Origin: Carya illinoinensis
Lineage: Eukaryota; Streptophyta; Magnoliopsida; Fagales; Juglandaceae
Direction: 5' to 3'
Assembly: GCF_018687715.1 (NCBI RefSeq)
Contig: NC_056766.1
Span: forward strand, 39,775,433-39,839,432
DNA: 64,000 nucleotides
The notes below the pieces were generated by a model. It saw only the letters and a list, made by a program, of their open reading frames with translations. It was not told where the DNA came from and did not search any database. The first letter of the stretch is position 1, and every line of letters begins with the position of its first letter. Below are positions 1 to 9,787 of this stretch, piece by piece. A program made the position numbers and the translations under genes.

Positions 1-1
1 A

Positions 2-229
2 TCCAGGACTGGTGGGGTTGACAAACTCCACGAGAGTATTTCTCTACTTCAGAGGCTTCTTATGGAATCCAACATGAAGATAGAAGCAGTAAAGCGAGAG
101 AACAGAGATTTAAAATCTTTGCTTAACTCTTCTTTTCGAGTGGCTACTCCTTTAGATAGGAGAGGCATGCAGATTTTTGAAGAGCAAGAACGTTTAAAGA
201 TTGAGGCAAAGAGCCTCAAATTTCTGTAA
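2..229 (+). CDS. 3' end of an unrecognised host gene (partial)
   Basis: An open frame runs from the window edge to a TAA at 227-229, giving about 75 residues. It is rich in Leu, Glu, Lys and Arg with a heptad-like pattern (DKLHESISLLQRLLMESN, then KIEAVKRENRDLKSLL), so it looks like the end of a coiled-coil protein, followed by a short tail ending in SLKFL. A polyadenylation-like AATAAA lies about 15-20 bases after the stop, as expected for a terminal exon. The codon composition and charged heptads differ from the surrounding transposon DNA. I do not recognise the family. The start and upstream exons lie outside the window. An accidental open frame is possible but less likely given the coiled-coil pattern. 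Confidence 0.5.
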   Translation, partial: SRTGGVDKLHESISLLQRLLMESNMKIEAVKRENRDLKSLLNSSFRVATPLDRRGMQIFEEQERLKIEAKSLKFL

Positions 230-1417
230 TTTTGCTTTATGATAATAAAATAATACTTCACAAATATTCATATTTGTGTTTCTATCTTCTGGTATATGTT
301 TTATGTACTCCATTTTATTTCTTTCAGGGATTTTCATATATATGACATGATCCAATGACTCATATAAATATGCATTTAATCATGCATATCCAAACTCTCA
401 GTAATCTTCAAGTTAATAAAAACCTCAAGGAGTTCTACTGGTCTAGGACTAACTTACTTCTTTATAATCGCAACAATCAGTCATCTTCCTAGGTGGTACT
501 TTGATAACTGACCAGTTAATAACTTAAACTTGAAACTTTCTCTCTTATGATTGTCATAACTCTTCTATCCATCATAAGTTATCAATTATTCTAACTCTAC
601 TCTTCTATCCATCATAAGTTATCAATTATTCTAACTCTAAATAATTTGTTCCTAATGTTCACATAAATCCTCAAGACCAATATTTTACTCTCCATATAAT
701 AGTCTTCAAAAGAAGATCGATCTATGTATCCATAAAGATAGTGCTTTGCCAGAAATCATTTACTGGCGGTGTGGTAATACTATTATCATAAATGAATCCT
801 ACTAAGGCTAAAGCTTCTCCTAATCAAATTACTCTTCCAAACACAATTTCTATCGTATTTTTAGAATCAAAATAATTCTCCAAATATGTGGAATACCATT
901 CATCAATCCTACATATCCTTTCTAATATTACTAAAATGTATTCTATATCTACATTGGTATGAACAATAATACTTCTAATGACAATTGTTACTCTTACCAC
1001 TAGGGTAACAATTTAACTTCCAAGCTGAATTCTCAAGCACCACAATTAATAGAAACAATGACTCGTTTGAATCAAACAATGTACAATTTACCAACTCCAA
1101 TGACTTGACCTACTCCAAAATAACAATAATGCAATACTACCATCAATTGCAATCAGATCAACGTTAACTATGTTTACCTCAACTAATTCTTCATCCATCG
1201 GGAAAATTCTGATCCTCTTGATTGTTATCTCCCTTAGGATTCCGAGGTATTCTATCACGAGTCATGTGTCCCTTCTTGAAACACACGAGCATATATATTA
1301 AAACCACATACTACCCTTCGTACCTTAAGAAATTCAAGCCTACTGACGACTAAAATTTCAAGCCTAATGTTTGGTGCATTTCCTAAGGACATGTGGATTT
1401 ACTGCCCAGAGACGTAT
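230..1417 (-). mobile_element. Degenerate internal (gag) region of an LTR retrotransposon
   Basis: This stretch lies directly downstream (minus strand) of the primer binding site at 1418-1430, so it should be the start of the element's internal region. No long frame survives. On the minus strand around 1240-1290 a frame reads CFKKGHMTRD, which matches the C-x4-H core of a retroviral-type zinc knuckle; the first and last Cys appear to be replaced. The second LTR is absent, because host-gene sequence appears at 1-229, so the element is truncated. Assignment to Ty3/gypsy rests on the LTR ends rather than on this coding region. Confidence 0.45.
561..640. repeat. 40-bp tandem duplication
   Basis: The 40-base unit beginning TCTTCTATCCATCATAAG occurs twice back to back (561-600 and 601-640) with only a final-base difference. 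It lies in the degenerate internal region of the LTR element and looks like a recent slippage or unequal-exchange event. Confidence 0.9.
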
Positions 1418-1430
1418 TGCTCTGATACCA
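1418..1430 (-). other. Primer binding site (initiator tRNA-Met)
   Basis: The minus strand reads TGGTATCAGAGCA, the standard plant retrotransposon primer site complementary to the 3' end of initiator tRNA-Met. It lies 3 bases inside the LTR boundary at 1434 and fixes the element's orientation (minus). Confidence 0.85.
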
Positions 1431-1433
1431 CCC

Positions 1434-4400
1434 TGTGACGCCCCCAAATTCCGTTTGAGATTGGACGGACATTTGAAGCGTCGAGACATGCAACACAAGG
1501 TTACCTGCCCCCGTTCATGACATATAAGATGCAATAATCCTAACATGCATCTAACATTATGCAATATTCGCAGCGGATAATTTTTTTCTTTAGCAATACT
1601 ATGCACCAAATTAAAATATCCCAAATACTTAAAAACATACTTCATATATAAAGATACATTGAATAACTAAGATCACAGAACTATTCCAAAATAGTTATGA
1701 TCTAAAAGTACTGGAGATGCAACTCCATCGTACAAGTAGTAATTTAACTACTATATTAACCTTAACGACGCACCGTCGTTCAGTCGACTGTACCTAGTTG
1801 GTCAGCTCCTGATCTTCTTTCAGGTCCTGTAACAAGATCTACCATTCGGGGGGAATGGTAGTTGGGACTACCACAGTGAGATTTGATTACAAATCTCAGC
1901 AAGTTAACAAAAAACTTCCATACAGACTAATGATGCATGGATGACAGTAAAAGCATAAATGCATAATCAAATTCATAAGTAATTAAAGCATAACTTAGTG
2001 TACAACATAACATAATTGACATAGCTTAAATTGAATCATGAAGTGAACTTGACTTAGCATGAACTTGTTCTGAAACTTGAATTAACATGAAAAATACATA
2101 CTCCACAGTTGTTGTGGCCCCATGTATTCTACGTGTAAATACATACTCCACAGTTGTTGTGGCCCCATGTATTCTTCACAAACTTGACTTAACATTAAAA
2201 ATACATACTCCACAGTTGTTGTGGCCCCATGTATTCTACACAAACTTGACTTAACATGAAAAATACATACTCCACAGTTGTTGTGGCCCCATGTATTTTA
2301 CGCATCACATTTGTAGTTAAATACATACTCCACAGTTGTTGTGGCCCCATGTATTCTACACAACTTGACTTAACATTTAAAAATACATACTCCACAATTG
2401 TTGTGGCCCCATGTATTCTACACAAACTTGACTTAACATGAAAAATACATACTCCACAGTTGTTGTGACTCCATGTATTCTACGTGTAAATACATACTCC
2501 ACAGTTGTTGTGGCCCCATGTATTCTACACAAACTTGACTTAACATTAAAAATACATACTCCACAGTTGTTGTGGCCCCATGTATTCTACGTGTAAATAC
2601 ATACTCCACAGTTGTTGTGGCCCCATGTATTCTACGTGTAAATACATACTCCACAGTTGTTGTGGCCCCATGTATCCTACATAAACTTGACTTAACATGA
2701 AAAATACATACTCCACAGTTGTTGTGGCCCCATGTATTCTATGTGTAAATACATACTCCACAGTTGTTGTGGCCCCATGTATTCTACACAAACTTAATAT
2801 GAAACGTGACTGGAATACGAAAGGATTGAAGCCCTAACGTAACATAACGTGATTTGAACATAACTTGAAATACATGACCAACTTGAGATAGAAACATTTC
2901 ATAACATGGCATAACATATAACAGACAACATATTTAACATGACATACTTGTAATGTACAGTAATACATGACAGAATATATTATGTAACAGATAAAAATTG
3001 ATGACAGAATAAATTCTGTATAATAGACAATTACGTGATAACTTGGCTTGGCATGGCATGACATATTTGATAACATACATACATACACTGTAGTTCCTTT
3101 ACTTAGCACACATACACAGTAGACTGCTAGTAAGTTAAAAGCTAACTTACCTCGATCTCCGCGTTTCTTATAAAACTTCAAGTGCGATCACGAGGAACTG
3201 TAATTAGTGATTCTAAAAGTTAGAACTAAATCACTAATAATTTGAAATATGGAAAATACTAACTTAAAGAGTAAAATTTTCATTTTACTCTCTACATGTG
3301 GGAAAATGACCGTTTTACCCATAACTTAAGGATTTTGCATACTAACTCCAAAAGTTTCCAAAATTTACATTCATCATGTAAATTTTGTCCTAAACTTAAA
3401 TATCAACTTAGAAAAATTTAAAACAAAACATAACTATGAAGAACACATTATGGCCGAAACATCCATAGGCCATTTCCATTGATTTTTGTTGCAATTCCTT
3501 CAAATTTCAAAACTCATGCTTAAACCAAAATTTTGCAACAAACATCTTCCAATCCTAAGTTCAAAATCATACTTAAAACATCCATTTAGAAAAAGCTAAT
3601 AATTAACACCAAACTTTTTTGTAAAAAGATCCAAGCACTTGAATCACAAGTTTTGACATTAAATCAAAACATCTCCAAGAGTTTCAAAAAATCAAATCTT
3701 ACTTCTAACATATTCATAATATCATCCTAACATCAACCATGCTTTAAATCATCAAACCAAAGTCACCAAAATCGTAAAATAACATTTGGAGTTTTTGGTT
3801 TTACACTTAATCCAAAAACAGAAACTTTTTCCTCAACTAGTTTTGATAAATATCTTGATCTATGACTTATAAATATATGATCTTCAAACCAAACCATCAC
3901 ATGGTTTAAAAAGATGTCCTAAAACATATATAAGCTTCTAATTCAAGATCACATGGTTAGAAATTAACCAAAACATAAATTTAGCCAAGAATATCCACAC
4001 TTTGGCTTGTTTGAATATCTCTTTGCATAAAATTTCATATCTTTGAAACTAACATCAAATATCTTCAAAATAATAATATAAAATGTATATAAGATACTTA
4101 GGATCCTCCAATAAAATTATTAAAGTCATTAGAATAGGTTTAGACCACCAAAGAGTTAAACTTTCTCAAAACAGAAACTGTTTTTCTTCTTCCAGTTTCT
4201 AAGTTTCTAAATCTAAGTAAATCTTTCATCAAAACCTTTAATCATGCAAAAATCCTCAACCAATAGTCACATATACATGTTAACAATACTCCATAAAAAT
4301 TTCGGACCAATATCTATCCATTAGCTTGGTCAAAAACTCCAAACTATAACATATTCTCCAGTTTATCTCCCAGAATGACCTTTCTATAGTTTATACAATA

Positions 4401-5108
4401 TTTGACTGACCAAATGATCTTCAAATGAGGCAAATAAGATATCCATGTAAACTAGACTCAAAAAGGAACAACTTATATGAATGAGACTTTATGATAAAAC
4501 ACTTACAACAGCTTCGAAATAGGCGTGCAAAAGACCTCCTAAAAGCTGTCCGAGAGAGAGTGTTTGATAATCTTTTATTGGAAGGTGTAATTAGATAATT
4601 TCGTGGGGAGAGGTGGCTGGAGATAATTATGGATGAGATATGGAAGAAATGAGGCTGGAGTTGAGAGTTGAGTGTAGTTTTCTCCTACCCAAAATATCTA
4701 TAAAAGATTATCTCATAATATTTTATCTAATAATATCTATAAAAATCAACTCAAAATATTTTTACCCAATAATATTCATGAAAATTACCTCAAGATATTT
4801 CTTTTTATCCAATAATATCTACAGTTTTAAACAGACGTTTTGACCGAAAATATGAAAAAATGTTATTGCGCCATAAGACTTTAAATAACCCTCCGAGTCT
4901 AATGGCACAAACCATAATACATTTTGACACTTCTAACTATCTCCAATAATCAAAAACACACTTCTGATACCATAGTAAATAATAACACTAACTATGTAAT
5001 TAGACAAAAACCTATATGATTAATGGATTCGTGAAAACTTATGGGGTTTTCACGAGGTTCTTAAAGTTAATAGAAATTTCACAATTAAATTTCTAGCGGG
5101 CTGTTACA
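1434..5108 (-). mobile_element. Very long LTR (about 3.7 kb), probably Ty3/gypsy
   Basis: Read on the minus strand, the LTR starts TGTAACAGCCCGCTAGAAAT at 5108 and ends GGGGGCGTCACA at 1434, three bases before the primer site. These TG...CA ends are typical of plant gypsy-type LTRs. Its length is unusual and is partly explained by the internal tandem array at 2096-2790. No coding region of note is present; the rest is AT-rich sequence. It was inserted into the 3' end of the LINE that begins at 5109. The partner LTR is not in the window, so neither target duplication nor LTR divergence can be scored. Confidence 0.75.
2096..2790. repeat. Tandem array of 13 hairpin-forming units
   Basis: About 13 copies of a roughly 40-base core occur, each of the form AATACAT, 3 bases, CCACA, GTTGT loop, TGTGG, CCCC, ATGTATT. 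Every unit is therefore an imperfect palindrome with two nested stems (7 and 5 bp). Two spacer types alternate: a short one (about 5 bases, CTACGTGTA-like, period about 43) and a longer one containing ACTTGACTTAACAT (period about 60-66). The array lies inside the long LTR. Open frames across it are repeat artefacts. Confidence 0.9.
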
Positions 5109-5533
5109 GAACCTCCAGGTCTTTATTGAAAAGCCCTCACTTGTGACAGAGGAATACCATGGTTACAATGCCAATAGCCAATAGAAAGGAAATATAGATA
5201 AATCAACCTTAAGAAAGAAAGACAAGAACCACCAACTTCTTAATCGTAAACAAATGAACCAAAGAATCAAATAAAATAAAAACTAAAGACCCATGTAAAA
5301 ACCACAACAAGCACCCAGTGGTCGTGATTGAAACTTCCAATAGCTCCAACCAAAACATCCATGAACCTTTCACAACTAAGCTAAACCACTACGATCATTG
5401 CACATAATACCCTTAAGCAAGAAAGGGATGTCTTCTTGTGCAAACCAATCTTCAGTGCAACCACTACCTCCCATCCAAGTACGGAAATCTGCTGCCATAT
5501 TTCCTTCCCTAAAAACATGTTGAATCCATCAAT

Positions 5534-5842
5534 TTATCCTTGATAACAGTCGGCCAATCTCTTCCTAAAAATCCTCCAAATACCACAAACTAAATTTTCC
5601 TTTCTTAAACCAGTTGACAACAACAAAGAATCTAGCTTGAGAATAATATTATCAAATCCCATATTCTTGCATTTTTGAATACCAATCAACAAAGCCATTA
5701 GCTCAACTTGATTATTAGAGGTCCTACCTGTGCTAGCAGCAAAGGTGAATTTCATGTTCCCATTTTCATCACACAGGACCCTATTGACACCCAACTCACC
5801 TTGATTATGTAAACTACTACCATCAACATTTATTTTAAACAA
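5534..5842 (-). pseudogene. LINE RNase H-like domain fragment
   Basis: The frame reads FKINVDGSS at its start and contains SNNQVELMALL and ILKLDSLLL further on. That is the order D (in NVDG), E (in the N-x-x-E-L/A-x-A-L block) and D (in LKLDS) expected of the plant non-LTR RNase H domain (RVT_3). The domain's upstream junction, between the PG and FKINVDG motifs, coincides with the 680-bp insert. It is a remnant of the larger LINE and not a host gene. Confidence 0.7.
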
Positions 5843-5849
5843 CCCAGGA

Positions 5850-6529
5850 TTGAGATAGTCTATCGAAGCACCCCCTTTCTAAAAACTCTCTCCCTTCTCT
5901 CTAAACTCTCCCAAGTTCCAAATCCGACTAAAGGGGGTGGGAGCTTCGGCTCCCCCTTCCTTTCCTTGAGTGTTTCTATTCCTCTAATTCTTGAGTGTTT
6001 CTATTCCTTCTCTTCATATTTTGACCCGAGTGAGGTGATGAGCTACTAGATAGGATGCAATCTTGGGCAAGTGCTGGTCGAGAGTGGCAAACAATGTTAC
6101 GACCGGTGGTCGTATGACCAGCCTCTACAGTGGAGGCTACTGGTGGTCCGTGCGCGTGCTGGGTGCTCGTGCCGTCTGGCTCATACCAGTGCTTGTGGCT
6201 CTGTTGTTTTTTTGTGTTTTGTAATGTAGTTTTTGTTGTTTTGCTATTAATAATGTAGAAATAGGCTATTGGACTTAGTGTCCATAGCAGCAGTGTCCTG
6301 TACTCTGCCTCATTGGGAGGATGGAGGGGGCTATTCAGTTCTGTTTATACAAAGCGCTCTCTCTTTGTTAGGAGAGAGTTATTGAAAAGTTAAGTTTGCC
6401 ACTATGTGTTCAGGGATGCCCTAGAGCAGATGCGTAGTTTGGCTTATAGTCTGGATTTTTCTATATTGATAAGTCACAATTGTAACTTTGGTTTATTGAA
6501 TAAATTGAAGTCTATTTTCATCCAAAACA
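5850..6529. mobile_element. 680-bp retroposed insertion nested in the LINE
   Basis: The insert is flanked by a 13-base direct repeat AAAC(A/C)ACCCAGGA (5837-5849 and 6530-6542) with one mismatch, and it splits the LINE RNase H reading frame exactly there. A duplication of this length points to target-primed reverse transcription. The insert has no long frame. It contains a G/C stem GGGAGC-TTCG-GCTCCC (about 5939-5956), a 27-base duplication (TTGAGTGTTTCTATTCC twice, about 5965-6010), and near its right end an AATAAA-like signal followed by ...CCAAAAC. It may be a non-autonomous LINE derivative or retroposed transcript, orientation plus if the right end is its 3' end. Confidence 0.55.
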
Positions 6530-6889
6530 AAACCACCCAGGACCTAGTTTCTGCCAAGATATTGCAATAAATTTTTCTTAACTTCTAGTATTAACCGGTA
6601 GCTGTAACATGTTCAACACATCAATGTCCCTTTGTCCCAGCTGAGAAACGACCTTTAACTTGATATCAACCCAGTTATCCAGTATTAACATAATGCCACA
6701 AAGAATCAATGGAATCCTTTCTTCCTTCCATTCTATTGAACATCTCTAACATCACAAATTCCAAGTGATGATAATAGGAATTAAATCAAGTAAAATACCA
6801 ACTTGCAATGACCTGGAAGTACGTTGAAACAAAGCCTCAACCATTTATCTCCATTATCGATTAGCCACATATGGAATTCCCAGAGTAAT

Positions 6890-7240
6890 GGAGCTAAATT
6901 TCCATAAAGCCGTATCAATTTTGACCCCTTGAAGAATATGGTTTAAGTCTTTAAAAGCACCATTTGGACAGCACTCACATTTGGAGACAGGGGAATTCCA
7001 ATTCGCCGAATACGTTCATCAGCACTTAAACTTTTTGATAAGGCTTTTCACATCAAAATTGAAAATTTCTTTAGCAAAGCAGCATGCCATATCCGCTCCG
7101 ACTACTATATTTTTGGAGCTACTACACATAAAAAATTCCACGCACTATTGGTCATAAAGGAACCATCCGATGTACCCAACCAAACCGCTAGTTGATCCGA
7201 GTCACCTCTTGTACCACCAATCTTAGACACAATTAAATCC
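6890..7240 (-). pseudogene. LINE zinc-binding (zf-RVT) region remnant
   Basis: On the minus strand, pieces of the plant reverse-transcriptase zinc-binding domain can be read across several stops and frameshifts: RIGIPLSPKCECCPNG, FKDLNHILQG and TALWKFSSITLGIP. The C-x-C-C and LNHIL blocks match the zf-RVT pattern also seen intact-ish in the LINE at 16546-16812. It is a relic upstream of the RNase H fragment of the same element. Confidence 0.55.
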
Positions 7241-7435
7241 GCTTGCTCTTGCCCCACAAAAAAAAAAAAAAAATGCAAGTTTGAGATTTTATTGAATTAT
7301 TTAAACATAGATCGACCTCAAACCCATAAAGCTTTTGGCTTTTTCCTCGAGCACATTAGGCTCTATTTGATGTCAAGAGCATTTCAGATCATCTTTGAAT
7401 TAATAATAGTAAAATAATTTATGAATAATAGTGAA

Positions 7436-7684
7436 CCCCAAGGGGTTGGCCCAAGTGGTGAAAGCCTTGGTCTTGGGGTTTCACTCCCTTCAAGATCCAA
7501 AGGTTAACATCTCATGGGTGCAAACAATCATTTGGAGCCACACCTCCTAGTGAAAAGTCATCGATTTAACCAATTCCGATCTGTGTAGGGAAACTTCTGA
7601 AGGTGCAATGCATGGGATTAGAGTTTTGCTTTGCAGGGGTGTGTCTAAAGGGCCCTACCTTGGAAATGTTTCCCAATATATAAA
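7436..7684 (+). mobile_element. tRNA-derived SINE with 19-bp target duplication
   Basis: The 249-bp body begins CCCCAAGGGGTTGGCCCAAG and holds an A-box-like segment (TTGGCCCAAGTGGTGAAAG) near its 5' end and a degraded B-box (about 7501-7513). It is bounded by a 19-base direct repeat ATTTATGAATAATA(G/A)TGAA at 7417-7435 and 7685-7703 with one mismatch, a classic retroposition footprint. A related copy in the opposite orientation lies at 47400-47493. The open frames across it are not genes. Confidence 0.8.
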
Positions 7685-7703
7685 ATTTATGAATAATAAT
7701 GAA

Positions 7704-8445
7704 GTAATCTAAGAAGTTCTTATATAGAACAATTGTATTCTCAACAACGTCTTGGTGCCTCTTTTGGGTCAAATTACTCTGATTAATACAATTATGCATT
7801 GGAACGGCCAGTCTTATGTCCATATGCATGTATATCCTTATATATCATGTATGTATGTCCATATGCATGTATATCCATATATATCATCTATGTATATGAA
7901 TATATTCTCTTTCAGAGCTCATAAATTATATCCCCTGAAATCGACAACTGTATATATATTATGCTGATTCAATTAGTAGGATTACTATTCAACAATTTCA
8001 AAGAGAGTTTCTGATCCCTAATCACGTACGTATACGTAATGGTTGAATGGTTCTATCCTCCAAAAACAATATTTAGGAAAATTTCAATTGGAGACATGAG
8101 CTTGATAATAAGAAAACAAATTATCAGAAGACATTGGGATTATATATGTATAAATATATATAGATGTCGACAATTTCTTGTTTAATTCAAACCGACAATA
8201 TGCCCAACGATACTAATTGTCGATTGTGATCAGATGCATGATTATAATCTCCACAAACATGCAACAACAACAAACTTAATTAATTTTTTTTTAAGGTCTT
8301 ATATATAATGTTTACTGGATTAGTAGTATTGAGCTGGACGATATCTAGGTACAGTTTCTGGCTTTAAATAGCAAAGCAGCAACGTGGGAAAACCTCAAGA
8401 GATCGAACAAGACAGCTCAAGGCTTCCCTGTTGAGTAAGGAAAAG
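7704..8445. other. Upstream region of the dehydrogenase pseudogene
   Basis: No gene is visible. It holds a two-copy tandem repeat (7815-7892), AT-rich DNA, and a TATA-like TTTAAATAG around 8364, about 80 bases upstream of the ATG at 8446. The last might be the old promoter of the dehydrogenase. Confidence 0.4.
7815..7892. repeat. 39-bp tandem duplication
   Basis: A unit starting TATGTCCATATGCATGTATA is present twice with period 39 and few mismatches. It is low-complexity AT-rich sequence, probably slippage-derived. Confidence 0.8.
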
Positions 8446-9422
8446 ATGAATTCTATTTCATCAGTACCTCCCCGCAAAAGGTAACCTAATTAGCACCATA
8501 TTTCTTGTTTCTATTGGCAAGAAAAAAGAAAAGTATTAATTTGCTAGCTATTATTGAAAAGCCTAATCTATATTAATTTTTTGTTTTTTTACTTATTCCT
8601 ATGATCACTAATATAAATATTGATGGTTGGAATTGAGGAATTTGAAGTCAACATGCATTTAATCTATTGCAACTGGTAATAATTATCCATATTCAAGCTA
8701 GAAGGCAAAGTGGCAGTTATTACAGGTTGAGCAAGCGGAATTGGAGCAAGTACAGTGCATCTGTTCCACGAACATGGAGCCAAGGTTGTTATTGCAGATA
8801 TAAAAGACAACCTAGGTCAAGCCATTGTTGAAAAGCTTGGAGAAAGGGTTAGCTACATCCATTGCGATGTCTCCAATGAAGATGATGTCTGCAATCTTAT
8901 TGACACCATCATAGCCAAACACGTACAGCTTGATATAATGTACAGCAATGCAGGCATCATCGACAGTCCCAAGCTATATGAGAATTCTGGACAGCACTAA
9001 AACATATATAAAATGAGTTCTAGGAGTAAACATGGTTGGCGCTTTCCTGGAAGCCAAACATGCTGCAAGAGTCAAGATACCACAGCGCAAGGGTTGCATA
9101 TTATTTACAAGCAATGCTTCTGCATCGATTGCAGGGCTTTCATCTCAAGCTTATGCAGCCTCGAAAAGTGGACTTTTGGGGCTGGTTAGGAACTTGGCAG
9201 CTGAGCTTGGCCAATATGGAATAAGGGTTAATTGCATGTCACCTTATGCTGTTGTGATTAGTAGTGGAATGTTACAACAAAGTGCAGAAGAGGCAGCAAA
9301 AACCGAAATGCCAGTGAATGAAATTGGTAATTTAAAAGGACATATTCTCAAGGCAATAGATGTAGCAAAGGTAGCACTCTATTTGATTAGTGAAGATGCA
9401 AATTGTTGGAAGGAAGGCCGAC
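8446..9422 (+). pseudogene. Short-chain dehydrogenase/reductase pseudogene
   Basis: This is the remnant of a plant NAD(P)-dependent SDR of the secoisolariciresinol dehydrogenase / momilactone A synthase-like type. Exon 1 (8446-8480, MNSISSVPPRK) ends at a GTAACC donor. Exon 2 starts near 8699 with LEGKVAVITG, then a TGA (8728-8730) replaces the second Gly of the TGGASGIG cofactor-binding motif. Further parts are SNAGI (active-site Asn-Ala-Gly), NMVGAFLEAKHAARV, and YAASK (the catalytic Y-x3-K). There is a frameshift before ILDST, another TGA near 9014, and the expected acceptor before exon 2 looks damaged. The C-terminal end is cut by the copia element inserted at 9422; I found no clear continuation after 14298. 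It cannot make a functional enzyme. Confidence 0.85.
9418..9422. repeat. Target-site duplication (left) of the copia element
   Basis: CCGAC occurs here directly before the 5' LTR and again at 14294-14298 directly after the 3' LTR. A perfect 5-bp match is the usual length for Ty1/copia integration and confirms a single, complete insertion into the dehydrogenase gene. Confidence 0.9.
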
Positions 9423-9754
9423 TATTAGAGTAAAAGACACCTCTACTTCATCTCAGCAATCCCAAGTGCTACTTGACTCTAGCAAGGAAGAACAATGTAT
9501 TGCTTAATGCCAGAGTGGTCTCCTATTCAGCATCTACCTTTTCCTCTTAATTTGTTTGTCTGTTTAATTCTAATTGATTGTATAAAAAGGGAAAGTTGTT
9601 GTAACGGCCTTGTACTCACTGCTTCTAGAAATTCTATGCACGCAATCTGCTTGCTGAAATGCCAGAATATTCTGGGACAAATTTGTCCTTAAATACCACA
9701 CTGTGTAAACAATTTTTCCGATGAAATGAAATGCTTTGATTTACATTTCCTACA
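9423..9754 (+). repeat. Copia 5' LTR
   Basis: It begins TATTAGAGTAAAAGACAC and ends CATTTCCTACA. The usual TG start appears to have mutated to TA in both copies. A TATAAAAA box at 9581-9588 could drive element transcription. The copy at 13962-14293 has the same length. Confidence 0.92.
9581..9588 (+). promoter_or_regulatory. TATA box in copia 5' LTR
   Basis: TATAAAAA lies in the middle of the LTR, preserved in the 3' LTR copy as well. Its position fits an LTR promoter with transcription starting some 30 bases downstream. Confidence 0.55.
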
Positions 9755-9768
9755 TGGTATCAAGAGCC
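9755..9768 (+). other. Copia primer binding site
   Basis: TGGTATCAAGAGCC starts immediately after the LTR end and is the copia-type site complementary to initiator tRNA-Met. Confidence 0.88.
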
Positions 9769-9787
9769 TTTTCAAGGACTAACGTCC

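Larger units (their letters stand above)
5109..7256 (-). mobile_element. Decayed L1-type LINE (3' part), interrupted
   Basis: The minus strand carries, in order, a zinc-binding reverse-transcriptase tail region (about 7240-6890), linker, RNase H-like domain (about 5850-5534) and a 3' untranslated part ending at the LTR insertion point 5108. The 3' end (5112-5170) resembles that of the LINE at 15700-15765, including a shared GAGGAATACC block, so they belong to one family. It contains many stops and a 680-bp insertion (5850-6529) and is dead. No reverse transcriptase catalytic domain is visible, so it is 5'-truncated. A pure A run (7258-7273, plus strand) abuts its right edge. Confidence 0.65.

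Noticed and set aside
2096..2790. CRISPR-like array of regularly spaced repeats
   Set aside because: Plant nuclear context, spacers are themselves repeated (only two types) and the units are tandem LTR repeats. Open frames across it are artefacts of the repeat.
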